Below, piece by piece: positions 47,782 to 60,201 of a stretch of 64,000 nucleotides of DNA (its first letter is position 1; the number at the start of each line of letters is the position of its first letter). Location: the NCBI GenBank assembly GCA_036346255.1, contig CM070617.1:2211501-2275500 (forward strand), given 5' to 3'. The position numbers were made by a program, and so were the translations under genes. This DNA is from Ampelocalamus luodianensis (taxonomy: Eukaryota; Streptophyta; Magnoliopsida; Poales; Poaceae). A model generated the notes under the pieces. That model did no database searches. It saw only the letters and a list, made by a program, of their open reading frames with translations, and was not told the DNA's origin.

Positions 47782-47804
47782 CTCTCTCTCTCTCTCTCTC
47801 TCTA
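47782..47804. repeat. (CT)n microsatellite upstream of nuclease 3
   Basis: An 11-12 unit CT run lies about 50 bp upstream of the TATA box. Such pyrimidine patches are common in grass core promoters. Confidence 0.9.
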
Positions 47805-47850
47805 GTCTATAGTAGCATTGTTTCTTTTACTCTGACCTTAGCGCCCCGCC

Positions 47851-47857
47851 TATAAAT
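47851..47857 (+). promoter_or_regulatory. TATA box of nuclease 3
   Basis: TATAAAT sits 136 bp before the ATG at 47993. The same place in the nuclease 2 promoter holds unrelated sequence without a TATA box. Confidence 0.7.
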
Positions 47858-47992
47858 ACTAAACATTCAACTTTTTCTGACATAGCACCAGCTCCCCAAG
47901 CCAGCCCAAACAAAAGCCGCAAAACTCCCATCCCGAGGGTAACGAATCACCAACACAACAAGGGAGAAACCAGAGTAGCCCAGCAGAGGAAG

Positions 47993-50900
47993 ATGGCCCC
48001 GCAGCTGCAGGCGCTGCTCCTGCTCCAGCTCGTCCTCCTTGTTTCCCTGGCCTCCGCGCCCCACCGGGCGGACGCGTGGGGCAAGGAGGGGCACATCATG
48101 GTCTGCAAGATCGCCGAGGTAATCTTGTTACATCCAACTGACGACAGCTAGGGGATGGAAGGAATGCGACTGCGCTGCCGTGTTCCTGATGCTGAATGAA
48201 TCTTTCTTTGCCTTGCCTTTGGTGCGCGCAGAAGTACCTGTCGGCGGCGGCAGCGGCGGCGGTGCAGGACCTGCTGCCAGAGTCGGCGGGCGGGGAGCTG
48301 TCGACGGTGTGCCCGTGGGCGGACGAGGTGCGCTTCCGCTACCGATGGTCCAGCCCGCTCCACTATGCCAACACCCCAAACGTCTGCAACTTCAAGTTCT
48401 CCAGTCAGCTATTCCTCTTCTTCCTCCATCTCTTCCCCACCTCCTGGCTGTTGTCTTGCCTTTCTAGCACTGCTAATCTACTTACCTGCATAAGCATAGA
48501 CATGGGCACTGCATAGTACTACTACTACATAATATGGTTCCTTCTGTATAAACTGATGGAGGGAGTTTAATTACGCGCCATTAATATTGCAAGCCCAGCC
48601 ACGAGGCAGGGCTAGCCAACGGTTCTTAATTTGGCCAGTAACCCAGTGTTACTGTTTCACTCACTCCACATAAATACAGAGGAGAAGTAGTACTACACAA
48701 CATACAGGTGCCGTTAAACTAAACAGGAAAATGCACCACCTAGATGTGTTTTCGGCCTTCTTCAGTATGCTCGACATCCGCATGAGCCAAAATTAAGTAT
48801 CCTGCGCCAATGGGCCTTCTTCTAGTTTGTTAGTGCCTTCGGCAAGTCTGTCTTGTAATCTATCGTGGCATTTTCTTTCAAGTCCCACCCTCTGACAAGA
48901 AGAAAGGGAGAATTTGAGATAAAACTGGCCATCTATGATGGAGATGTGCGCATATCCATTCTGAATTTAGCTTGCAGATGCATGCCGATCGCTGAGGCAT
49001 CGTTCGGTTTCTTTTTTTATTATTATTAGAGGGATGCTTGTCTCCTCCGGTTTCAATTAGTGAAACCAACAACAGTATCTTTTACAGTGCATAACTACAG
49101 TACACAGCTGTAGCACCGCTCCACAGTACTCAGCTACAGTACATCTCCGCACTTCCTTCCCATACGATCACCCATCCCGTTTTTTACTCTCCAGCCAGCA
49201 CGCTCAACGTGCAAGGCTTTAACCATGCAAGGCCAGCATGCTCATCGTCCATCGTTCGGTTTCATGATTCATGTCATGACCAACCGGATTTGTTGCTTCT
49301 TGGAGAGGACAACTCAGGAGGTTGAGTACACATAAGCAACTCTGAGTTGCTTGCTTCACGCATCCTTTTTAACCAACCGCTTTCATTAGAGAAAATACTA
49401 CTCATCCTTTTTAATCGCTCAGCATGTAGCATGCATATACTCGGTAAAACAAAAGAAAAAAACAGATGTGTTAATAATTGCACGAGGGCAAGTGAGATTG
49501 ATATGTAGTTTGTTCTGGCTCAGAACAAAATATTGTACTTTGTTCTCTCTTGTGCACGTTCCTATGGGGCCAGGAATGTGACCTGCGACTGCGAGCACGA
49601 CGCCGACGGTCACATGCATGTGTCCACGTAATAATATCATTCTCCTGTTAAGAGTTCAATTATTTGAAGGCATGACACACCATTGGATATGTTATATGCG
49701 GTAGTTAAATGACCTGAAAGTTCAGATTGGTAACGGAACAGCATACCTGGGGTTTGGGCTTGAGGTAATACTAATATGCAAATAATTCAACACCACATGA
49801 AGTAATATGCATGTAGTACTAACGCAAAGAGACATACATGGCATTTGTCAAACTGGTTAGTGATAGAGATGAGTAGAACCAGGCACAAGTGTTCTGATTT
49901 CTGAAAGTGTTCAGGATCCAACAAGAGCTCATGGAGTTAACTGAATCTTTCAGGGGATTGCCATAATTCTCGTGGCCAGAAAGGCATGTGCGTCGTCGGA
50001 GCTATCAACAACTACACGGACCAGCTCTACAGCTATGGAGATTCAAAGAGTTCATGTAAGTGTGTGGTGAGCTTTGTGTAATACAATACAGTGTTAAAAC
50101 AGGCCGAGTTCTGAACATTCCCATGCACAAACCAGATAACCTGACAGAGAGCCTGATGTTCCTGGCGCACTTCGTCGGAGACGTGCACCAGCCTCTGCAC
50201 GTCAGCTACGAGGAGGATGAAGGGGGCAACACGATCATCGTGCACTGGTACCGGAGGAAAACAAACCTCCACCATGTCTGTTCTGTCAACTTTCATAAAC
50301 ATTATGTCTAAATTCAGATTTACACGGTTGTGTTCATATCGTTTTCATTCTGGAGTCCAAATTGTTATATTTTTGCTAGGTGTGGGATGTCAGCATCATA
50401 GACACAATAATGAAGGACTTCTATAACAGAAGCCTGGATACCATGGTAGACGCTCTCAAGATGAACCTTACAGTGAGTGCACTAGTAAACTATTCTGCTT
50501 AATTCTTGCTTTCCATCCAGTTCAAATATGCTTTCAAGTTTCTAATGCTGTAAGTTGTAGGATGGATGGTCTGACGATATTAGTCACTGGGAAAATTGTA
50601 AGAACAAAAGGGCAACCTGCGCAAATGAGTAGGATTCATATTCAAACACTTCTGTTTATTTCATGTATAGTGCAATTGTTCACAAAATTTGACATGATAT
50701 GATATTAAATCTTAAACCTATGTCATGCAGCTATGCAATTGAGAGCATACATTTGTCCTGCAATTATGCCTACAAAGATGTAGAGCAAGACATTACTCTA
50801 GGAGGTAAGTAGCTATATCACAGTGGTACTATGAAAACTACAATACATTACATTTAGCTTATAATAATAATAATAATGCTTGGCAATTCTGCATTCTGGA

Positions 50901-51043
50901 ATGCAGATGATTATTTCTTCACTCGGTACCCGGTTGTGGAGAAGAGGTTAGCACAGGCTGGCATCAGATTGGCATTGATACTCAACCGGATATTTGACAA
51001 GGATAAAGCAGATGCTAATGCTATACCATTACAAATACAGTAA
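47993..51043 (+). CDS. S1/P1-type zinc nuclease 3, intact
   Basis: Eight exons: 47993-48118, 48232-48403, 49954-50055, 50136-50275, 50380-50472, 50561-50628, 50731-50804, 50907-51043. They sum to 912 nt, 303 aa, with GT-AG borders. A ~28-residue signal peptide ends before mature WGKEGH; in this family the Trp alpha-amino group and the His bind zinc. Further ligands: WADEVRFRYRW, SPLHY, HFVGDVHQPLH, HHVWD. Cysteines include RDCHN, WENCKNKRATCAN and LSCNYAY. Asn-X-Thr sites (NNYTD, NLTES, NLTV) suggest glycosylation. The family degrades RNA and single-stranded DNA in vacuole or apoplast, for example in programmed cell death and phosphate recycling. It is recently duplicated from, or with, nuclease 2 and sits tail-to-tail with ABA4. 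Confidence 0.95.
48998..49263 (-). mobile_element. 238-bp retroposon in intron 2 of nuclease 3
   Basis: The insert (49012-49249) is flanked by exact 14-bp repeats CATCGTTCGGTTTC. On the minus strand it ends TAATAATAATAAAAAAA, a poly(A)-type tail. Intron 2 of nuclease 2 holds a single copy of the target. It is a SINE or truncated LINE that inserted after the duplication. Its 5' part shows no clear tRNA boxes. Confidence 0.85.
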
Positions 51044-51550
51044 GAGCTATAATCAACAGACATATACGGGGGGAATATTATTTGTTGCTGCTACCACGTT
51101 ATTTAATCAATCAGCACTTCAATAATTTTGCACAATTTGTAATAAGAATCACATAAGCTTAGCATAGCATTCGAGAAGCAATTGTTGTAAAGTAGTAGCC
51201 CCTCTATTTGAACAATGTACCAATTGAATAAGTGCAATTCAAAGCTTTTTTTTCCTCTCATATTCTTCACTTCTTAACATTTGAGAGTTATTGCTTGTTT
51301 GAGGCCATATGAAATAATTTCACTTCTTCATAAGCTACTCAGGCAGTACAATAGTATGGCCACCTGTTCTAGCCTTCTAGGAATCCCGGATGACAAGTAA
51401 ATTCAGTTGCTCAAGCAATTCCTAGGATAGGGAGAAAAGAATCAAGCTGAACCGATATGGAACATATGGTGCATTGAATCAATTTTATTCATATCTGAAT
51501 CACATAAGAATCCACCATCTAGACAATTGGAGCCTACATTCAATCGATCA

Positions 51551-52806
51551 TCAATGTGAGCGACCGACCACACCGGCGAGTACCTTGGTCACCACGTGAG
51601 TCGCGATCCCAATTGGGCAGAAGAGCAGGCACAGAGAAACCGAATGCCTGGTTTCTATGTTGTTCTTGATGCCATCGTGATACACCTGCCTGCACCACCA
51701 GTCAAAAACACAAACATTAACAATTTCCTCGCACTCACAACGCATGTGCTAAATTCCCTGAAATGATCGAGAATGGCTAACCTTGCCGCGAAGAGGTCGA
51801 CGACCAGGAGGTGGATCCAGGCGGAGGCGACGGTCATCTCACTCGTGAACATCCTCACGATGCCCGCCAACTGCGCAGAAGAGGAAGCATGTAATTCTCT
51901 AAGCATCAGAAATTTCAGACAATGCATGTATGATTTCAGTATCGCTGTGGACTGTAGTGGTGTTACTGACTGACCTCCGGGAGCCAGTACTTGCTGGCGA
52001 ACATGGCGCGCAAGGTGTCGGGCGTCCAGGATAGGTAGAGCAGGTAGGCGTAGAGGAGGCCGAGAGCCACGTACGGGGCGGTGCTCTGCACGGTCCGTTT
52101 AGTCTGCGCAACGCAGCAGGACATGCGCGTTAATTTGTTGCAGTTTCAGAACAGCGAGATGAGAAGAGGTAGCTAGTGAGTAGTTAAATCAGGAAAGGCT
52201 GGGCTTACGAGGTCGGCGTTGGGGCGACGACCATGAGAGTGTAGAAGGAGGACGGCAATGGTGCCCCAGGTGAAGGCGCAGCTGGCAATCTGAGACGTCG
52301 TCATCCCTGGGTTTCCAAGAAGAAATCCAAGGCAATCAATGTAAGGAGGAAATATCTCAACCAGCTAGAATTGTTGATGTAAGCAAAATTACGGGAGCAA
52401 GAACGCGTACATGCGCGAGTCCGGAACAGAGGCGACCTGCCGCGGGCGCCGGGACGAGAGACCGCGGCGAGCTCCGGCCGGAGAGGGCGCACCCACGAGC
52501 ACGAGGCGCTGGCTATCCCTGGGCGTAATTGACCGCCTGGAAGGGCGGCGACGCGCGGCACCGGCACCGGCCTCTGCCTCAGCGCCAGCGGCACAGGCAG
52601 GCCAACCTGCAACAGCAAGCAGGGGATACCAAGAAATCAGCACAATTCAAGGAAGGCACACTGATGCCACTGCAAGTGGCAAATTGATTCCTGAATTCTT
52701 GGTAGCCTACCCCCGTGCTGGAGGAGAGCGCGAGAGCGGAAGGAGGACGCCATTTCTTGAGAGGAGGCGAACAGGAGTAGCCAGGAGGGAAGGGATGAGC
52801 AGCCAT
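51551..52806 (-). CDS. ABA4: ABA4 homologue, chloroplast neoxanthin-formation protein
   Basis: Six exons: 52806-52711, 52606-52411, 52306-52209, 52103-51975, 51870-51782, 51689-51551 (747 nt, 248 aa). ABA4 (DUF4281) is a multi-pass plastid membrane protein needed to make neoxanthin, a precursor of abscisic acid. Hallmarks: YLLYLSWTPDTL, FASKYWLPE, FTSEMTVASAWIHLLVVDLF, QVYHDG, IETRHSVSLCLLFCPIG. Oddity 1: in exon 3 the conserved FYTLMVVAP helix reads only in another frame; the open frame gives LLLHSHGRRP there, then returns to NADL, implying two compensating indels (net -3). Oddity 2: the transit-like start MASSFRSRALLQHG is one base out of frame at a G5 run at the exon 1 donor; the MAAHPFPP start used here keeps the frame. 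Activity is uncertain. Confidence 0.88.
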
Positions 52807-53709
52807 TTGCTCCCGGCACAAGTGGAATCCCCTTTGTAGCTACTAGATAGTGGTAAGGGTCACCGCTCACTAGTACTACTCCTAGCTGTGCCTGTGAGTG
52901 ACCACTCCACTCGACGTTCTTGTTGCCTTGCCATCTTGGCCGAGTCGGTGGCAGCAGGACCCGCCATGGTCGACGAGGCGTGCGGGTGGGAGGAGAGGTC
53001 GGCCGTGGCGGTGGCCGGCGACGCGTGGGCGCCACCGTCCCCACCAACCACGTCCAAGTTAATTTATAGTCAAGCAAAGGCAGCAACCATATTCCGGCCG
53101 GGCCGGCCAGTAGCCATGTGCCGCCTTGAATTGGCGGCGATCCCCTGCCAGCTCGATCCGCCTCCGTCCCCGGCCGCCGACCCGGCGCCTCTGCCTCGAC
53201 ACGTGGCTGCTCCGGGCTATCAGTAACCCACACGGCTTTGTTTCGCATAAGAAGTCGACATGAAAGATGCTAACTGGGCAGGAAAACACTTCTACGATAA
53301 ATCATCCAACATCACACACCACAACAGGATATGAACAACAAATACATATAGCTGATCGCAACATCATCACACACGGGATTCGATAAAGAAAAGAGATTTA
53401 ACAGCAAAACTGTTTATCCTCATCTCAGATGCAGAACCAGAATAGCAGAGGGGTTAGTCCTGATATGGTCGAGCCATTTGACCAAACCTTCTTCTCATGG
53501 ATCAGTCTACAATTAACTCAGCAAAGTCGCTTTGCATCTTCTCCCAACAGCAGCTTGGAAGAAGATGCTGAAAAAGTATCTCTCATCAAACTATATGTTT
53601 TCTAGGATCTATCCCCTCTTATTCGTCTCCCCCGCGCCTCTCTTCACTCCTGAGTCGTCATCTCCTTTGGATGGTTTCTATAAGATTGATCAACAGCTGG
53701 ATGGTATGT
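52807..53709. other. Intergenic, promoter of ABA4 and 3' flank of the TMEM214-like gene
   Basis: It is GC-rich to about 53220, then AT-rich. A 203-residue frame on the minus strand (53248-52637) overlaps the ABA4 5' exon and intron and is proline/arginine-biased; it is not supported as a gene. Confidence 0.5.
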
Positions 53710-56700
53710 TTAGAACGACAGGTGCGACGACACCATCACTTGGAGCTTGTCCCAGTCAGATGGGATCTCCAAGTTAGGTGACAACACAAAGCCGGCCGCA
53801 ACAGCAATAGTAATAACCAGCAGGCTGCCCTTCAGGCAGGTTGCGCCGCGCGTCAACCTTCCAAGGATCAACTTGCAGTACTTGTCTGCTTCTTTGATAG
53901 ATGCCTGCTTTCCAGAGTCTGTTGCTGCTTCTAGAGCTACCTCATTCTGCAATGACGACCGATGTGCAAATTAAAACATAGGAATATCTAGGGATATGTT
54001 GACAGTTCAAGTTAATATTGTTAGCTTTGATCGACAAGTTAACTTGGCTTTGCATATGGCTAAGAGTGCCAATGCTTTGGGCCAACAGAATATAGCTCAT
54101 TTTGACATCACACAAGACCCCAGCACTTTGTACACAGCAGTCGCTAGTGGTTCCTAATATTTTAGTGTTCAAAGGAGTAGCATCACATTGCACATAAAGT
54201 AAGTCGTGAATGAAAGAAACATCTGAACAGTAAAAAATTAAAGTCCACAAAAAAACAATTAAGCACTTAGCATACCTTAGCCTTTAGGTTCTTCACAGTT
54301 GCCTTAAGAGCTTCAGAGCTGATCTTAGGAGACAACTCCTTCCAATCAACAGCTATTTTGCTCAAGACAGCAACACTGGCTTCGATATTTTCTGGATGAA
54401 GTTTTTCCTGCAAATCGAAATTAGGCAACATCAGTTGCAACCTTCTTGTGTAAGGCTATAAGAGCAAATGGCAAAATACTACTCACCCACTGCTTGTAGG
54501 ACTCTACATTTTGAGTCAAGCACCAAATGAACACATCAGCAGCCTCCCTGGCGAGCTCTGCATTGTCTGAACATAATATACTAGTAAGCTAATTGGAAAT
54601 TGCAAAAAAGAGGTAACTGGGTCTATATTGCAAAAGAAGCTAGTGAACCATCACAATTCAACTCACTTTCTTGCATTGCTTTCACGCACAAAGGCAAAAG
54701 CTGTTGTGATGCTTGTTTCACAGTTTTAGAGCCAGGAGGACCAGCAAGAGCCAACTCCTTTATTGTTGGATAGGCTGCTTCAAACCTTTCTGTAGCCTAA
54801 AGAATTGCATGCACTGGTCAGAACATTGTCTCATATTGAAAGTGCAGTAAACAGGAGGAGAAAAGAAAGAACAAACCTTGATACGAGCATTAGAGACAGG
54901 GAATGCAGCTCTCATGAACAGGTCAAATGAACCAGGGGAACCAGGCGCTCCCTTCCTAACAGCACCATTCAATAAAATAGCTCGAGCTTTGGGAACAGAC
55001 AAAATTCTGCACATGAATATGTAAAATATAAATATTACACGTGTAACTATAAAATACTTTTGAAGTGTAAGAACTAAGATATAATCAGAATGTGCTCTAC
55101 AACAGAGGTCAGAGCAACAATGCAATATTCTTAACCAGGTTTACATTAAGCAATACCTTTCGAGCAACTGCAAAACTAAATCTCTTGACTGGGGATTCCC
55201 ACTTGACTTTGCACATAATGTGGGAAATAAGGAATGAGCCCAGCAAAACATTCCCGTCACTAGGTCACCTTGAGATGCCTATGACATATCACAAAAAAGA
55301 ATTTGTATAAGGAAATAAAAAATCATACAGTTTATGGTATCGGAAGTAAATAGTGTCATTCGGACAGAGCAAGAAAACCTGAGCCATAGCCCAGACAATG
55401 ATGGGAAGCTTTTCCTGTCCAAGATATTTATTGTTCCCCATTATCTTTGGGCATAGGTTTATTAGCACCTCTGGCTTCCTCCTTAAAGTCAAGGCAAGCA
55501 CAACAAAGATTGCAACCTGACAAAAAGCAATGTTCAGTTAAAATTACCAGTCAAAACATCAACTTGAACAAGAAATGGAGTCATGCATTATTGTAATCAC
55601 AAGTTCATAATCAAGTGAGAGTTATATCAGCCAAGATCCAAGATACAAGATCAACAATTTAGGTTTAATCATATCTATGATCCCCATGCAGTCTTGCGGG
55701 CCCTAAAACATCAAATATTTTATTCTCCTTCACGGACACCTCACAAAAAGAAAAGGATGGGAAGATCTGCATATTCTATTATCACACAGCAAAAAGTTTT
55801 GATTGTTGAACAAATGGTTCATTAGAGAACATTCCAACAGTCCCGATGATGCAAAAGTAACAGAGTAATAAAACAATACCCTTAATCGAATCTACATATG
55901 GTTGTTAATGAAAAAGACATGTAAACATCCACATACTTTCTTGCGTGAAAAAGGAGCTTAAAAAGGACTACAATAGTGCTACATCAGAAGCCTTCGTAAT
56001 TCGTATATATCTAAAGGAAGTAAAGCATATATACCTATCCAGCAATGCAGGATTTCAGCATATTATTCATATAATATTTCATTTGCAGAACCTAACTATC
56101 TTCATTGCAAGATGGTTGTTTGAAAACCAAGTCTTCCTATATGCATTAGCACACTACATTAGTGCTAGACTGGATTGACAGGATCCAGTTTAGCACATAT
56201 AATCAAAACAAACGGCATGATATGCTTCATCTTGTAGAACATTATCCATTTCTTACAAAAAGAATATGGTTACAACTACAATATTGTTTGTGTTTTCCAT
56301 CATGAGTCCATGATACCTTGTGTGATGATATGTAAAGTCATAATGAGATTGAATCCTACCTGGGCCCTTGGAGTTTGTTGGACAACCTTCTTTGAACCCT
56401 TAGTTCCCACTGCTTGACCTGACAATTCAGATATAATGCTATCTATACACCACAAAACAAAATCTCCCAGGGCATCAGAAGATCTCTGGTTGATCCAATC
56501 ACTCGTCGTCTTGCGAACTGGCTCAGGAATATGGCACAGGGGGATCTGCTCGATACATCAACTAATTAGACATGTAACAAAAAAAACTAAAATTAGAAAG
56601 CAAGGAACATTCTCATACTTAAATGTCTTGATGTAAGGTAAAAGACAATCATGTTGATCAAGTCAAATTGGCAGTATTGACATCCATCAGTATATTGAAG

Positions 56701-58543
56701 CAATAAATGCATGCATATGTATCCTTCTTGCCTGGAATAGGACACAAATCGACCATTCGTTTGTGATTGATGAGGGCTAAGATTCCATGCTGATACAAAC
56801 AAAAAACATACACCGTTAGATCACATACGACAGTTCCCTAGCCTTATCTGTTCCGAGCTCCACTCCTCCCATTTATTCCTCACAACTCAACTCCCATCTC
56901 TTCAATCCACCTTCCAATTTAACTTGCCTCAACACCTTCCCCATTCAAAAATGAAAATGAAAGAAATCAACCACTTTATCGTGTTACAGTTTTTTTGCCC
57001 GATATGTAGCTCTAGAACCTTTTTTGACATTTTTAATCAGTTTCTTTGGGTGATATGCGGAAACTATGCTGCTAACATTTTTTGGGCAACATGGATTCCA
57101 TGTACACCCTTACTAGTAATCGATGAAGCATGTGACCGAACATAACAGTAATTAAATGACATTATACAGCTGTATTAGGTTACACAGTAATACAATTGAT
57201 TATGGATCCCCCAAGCGCGCAAACTTAGTAAAACCAACCTAGAAGCCAGCATTCTTGACATGAACATTACAGTCATTGTCGATGTGATGATGTCAAAAAT
57301 CTGCTTTATAAGGCTAACACTATAATAAAATGATAATCTAATTGCCTTAAATAACTTTTCACTGTAGGTTATCTGGAATTCAGTTGATTAATAATAATTG
57401 ACAGTTAACAAAAGTAGCATAAGTGCATAACCGTTTCGCAAAACCACTACCTTCAATGCATGAATCAGCATCAATTTTGGCACGGAGCCTAAATTTCATA
57501 ACAATCCTATAAACCGCAATTGCATTTTACATTTGATCCAAATGCAATGTTCATATATGCTTTAAATGCATTAGGGTATCTCCAGTGAAATAATAACTCA
57601 CGTCAACCATCTTGGACACCAGTGATTCCTTGAACATCTTTGCCCACGGGAACTGCGATGCGCTCACGCTTGCAAAAGCTCGGCCAAAGTAGTCAGCAAA
57701 CCGCATGAGCTGGATATCCTGCTGGTTCTCATACGATCCCTGCACACAGAAAAAACAATTGGAATCTAAGAACAAAACACAAAGAGTGCCAACCTTTACA
57801 GGATCTAATCCTTGCACCAAAATCCCAATCTTTCCAAGATCCCATCTTTACATCCTAAGATCCCAACTTTGTGGTAAGACTATCGTACTACGCCAGAATT
57901 TTCTATCTTCTTAATCCGAAACTCCTAAAAACCCAACATTTCATCGGAATTTCGACGAGGCCCGCAAGATCCAACACTAAACCCTTATCAGATCTGATCC
58001 TTAACAAACAGACAAAATCTTGATCCAGACCAGCCTCTCAAGATCTGACTTTTAAACGACAATTTTGCAAAACGAGATGGCTCTTACCGAGATCTCAACG
58101 AGATGCGCCTCGAGATTCTCAGCGTCGATCAGGGCGGCCGCCTCGGCGACCGTCACCTTGGGCTTCTTGGGCTTCTTCACCTTTGGCTTCTTCACCTCCC
58201 CCTCCGGGTGCGGCGCCGCTGCCTCGTCCGAATCCTCGTCGTCGGAGTACGCCGCCGTCGCCGCGGCGATCCGCGCGTCGGGGTCGGCCGCGTCCCTGGC
58301 CGCCTGAAGCGCGCGGTGGCGCTCCTGGGAGCGCTTGTCGAGTCCTTCGAACACGCTCGCCTTGTGGCCGCCGTTGGCCTGCGGAGCCAGATCGGGAGCG
58401 GCAGACGCCGCGGGAGGCGCCTGCTTGCGGTGGCGCTTCGGGTATGTGACCTTCTGCCAGCCGTGCGAGGGGTCGGAGGAGGAGGATGCGGCGGCAACGG
58501 CGTCCATGGAGGAGGAGGAGGCGGCGACGTCGTCCATGGCCAT
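53710..58543 (-). CDS. TMEM214-like transmembrane protein
   Basis: Ten exons: 58543-58088, 57739-57602, 56545-56360, 55516-55379, 55278-55157, 55006-54877, 54796-54667, 54566-54487, 54407-54276, 53946-53710. They total 1,749 nt, 582 aa, all GT-AG. The N-terminus has GWQKVTYPKRHRK, the plant TMEM214 opening, then a lysine-rich segment (KKPKVKKPKKPK) and an acidic stretch. The body is helical (MRFADYFGRAFASVS, FVLWCIDSIISEL, DLFMRAAFPVSNARI). A single strong hydrophobic segment SLLVITIAVAAGFVL lies near the C-terminus, before DWDKLQVMV. Animal TMEM214 is an ER membrane protein linked to stress-induced cell death; the plant role is not known to me. No breaks. The promoter is pyrimidine-rich. Confidence 0.92.
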
Positions 58544-60029
58544 GACGCGAGGGCAAGGGGCGAGTCTTCCTCTACTTGGTAGTTCGTTTGAAGAGGATAG
58601 CGACGAAATGGGAGAGGGAGGAAGAGGAGAGAGGGTTTGGAGGATTTTATTCTGCGCCGAGCCGGAGCCTAGGTGGTGGCGTGGTTCTATATCATCGAAA
58701 TCCTACTAGGTTTCTGTTTTGTGTGCGTGCCTGCACCACCTCTCTCCTTGTCCTCGGGTGTCTCCTTTATTTCCTCCTCTTGGGTTTTCTCTCTTTTTCG
58801 TTGCGTTCTTCTCCAACTTCTCCATAAATTTTCACTTTTTTCTGTTTTACCACCTTTCGATTCTGTTAGGGGCTTCATGATATGGATATGCGTTGCAGAG
58901 TGGTATGTATGAATATCACTGGTACTTGATGTCTAGTCAGACTCTTGTCGATAAGGTCTTTTACTTTATTCAGTTAGGGACTTTGATGATATAGATATAA
59001 AAATATGCTAGTATTAGATACAAATACAGCCAACGTAGAAGCGGATAGATTGTCTATTCGTAAGATAGTTGAAATTTTATTAAGCATAAGTCATATATTT
59101 TATCTATTGGATCAATATTTAGTCATATAGCGCATCAATCTCTATACAAATCCAATGATCACAATAATTGACTTAAACTTAAGAAAATTTCAAACGACTT
59201 AGAAATAGCAGTCTCTTTATAATAGTCTGTTTTTTTACATAAACACTACCAAATCAATATCACTCGGTTTGTCCTCACGAAACATGCGGTCAATATACAA
59301 AACATAGTAAGCATTGAATCAAATGACAGCCAAATCAGGTAACGAGGAAACATTACCAAATCAATATCACTCGGCTTGTCCTGACGAAACATGTGGTCTA
59401 TATACAAAACAGAGTAAGCATTGAGTCAAATGACAGCCGAATCAGATATGATGATCCTCATTAATATACAGGTGGAAGTTGGTAGGAGCCGGTTAGGGTG
59501 AGAGGGTGGTATGCGATGATATGCTGTGATGTGATGCGGTGTGGTGTCGGTGGGGCCTCCACATGCACGCACAGTGTCGCCGGCGCTTGATCTCCTCTCT
59601 CACCCCAACTCACTGCTCGACCGTCTCCTCTGAATTTTTACTCTGTGCCATCGATCCAGTTGTTAACATGACGAGATCAAAAGGAGATCTTGCCGTATCA
59701 TATCTAATCTACCTCCAAACAAACGGTATCTTGCGAGTTATTATGATCTTGCCATCCAAAACCAACTTTGACATTTCACATGCCGTGACCAGAGAGCGGG
59801 AATGCTTGGTTGTTTCATTGCGAAAGTAACAACTAGACTCCAAAATTATATGACCATGCAGCAGCAATTGCGTCACCGTGGATATGATCGCATCAAGGCC
59901 AGCCAGATAGAGCAGATGATGGTATCATCCACGGATCAGTATCGCCATACCTGCATGCACAGTCACACCTACTCTCTGCAAACCACGTGTGAGTGTGACG
60001 TGTCATCGTTAGACGCTTACCATCGTTGG
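58544..60029. other. Upstream region of the TMEM214-like gene; gene-free
   Basis: It contains the 5' UTR/promoter to about 58700 and then AT-rich intergenic DNA. Frames at 58065-58827 on the plus strand are antisense to exon 1 or compositional. A tandem repeat is listed separately. Confidence 0.45.
59247..59453. repeat. Tandem repeat, 107-bp unit, two copies
   Basis: TACCAAATCAATATCACTCG and about 80 following bases recur at a 107-bp offset with scattered substitutions. Confidence 0.85.
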
Positions 60030-60198
60030 TGTTGAATAATCGTGGTCATCGCACGAAAAAATCAAACCAATCACAAAGAAAAGAGAATAAATGAAGACAC
60101 AGTACAGATGAACCTCTTTCTTTATTGCTATCAATGTGTTTAGTGTACCTGAGATGTTCTATTTAAAGACTAAACCCACCAGGGATACTTTCTTAACA
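60030..60198 (-). repeat. 3' LTR of copia element 2
   Basis: Read on the minus strand it starts TGTTAAGAAAG and ends ATTATTCAACA (TGTT/AACA ends), 169 bp. It directly follows the purine tract once the solo LTR is removed. The target-site 5-mer on this side would be GTTGG (60025-60029). Confidence 0.7.
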
Positions 60199-60201
60199 CT
60201 C

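Larger units (their letters stand above)
47592..52030 (+). repeat. Segmental duplication, unit B
   Basis: This is the counterpart of 38070-41933, longer because it includes the promoter repeats, a 238-bp retroposon and about 300 bp of intron 2 absent from unit A. Here ABA4 continues intact beyond the duplicated part. Confidence 0.88.

Noticed and set aside
52637..53248. Long 203-residue minus-strand frame
   Set aside because: It is Pro/Arg/Thr-biased, crosses the ABA4 first exon and intron in another frame, and matches no family; it is a GC-content artefact.
58065..58827. Several plus-strand frames over 80 residues
   Set aside because: They are antisense to, or out of frame with, the first exon and promoter of the TMEM214-like gene and are low complexity.
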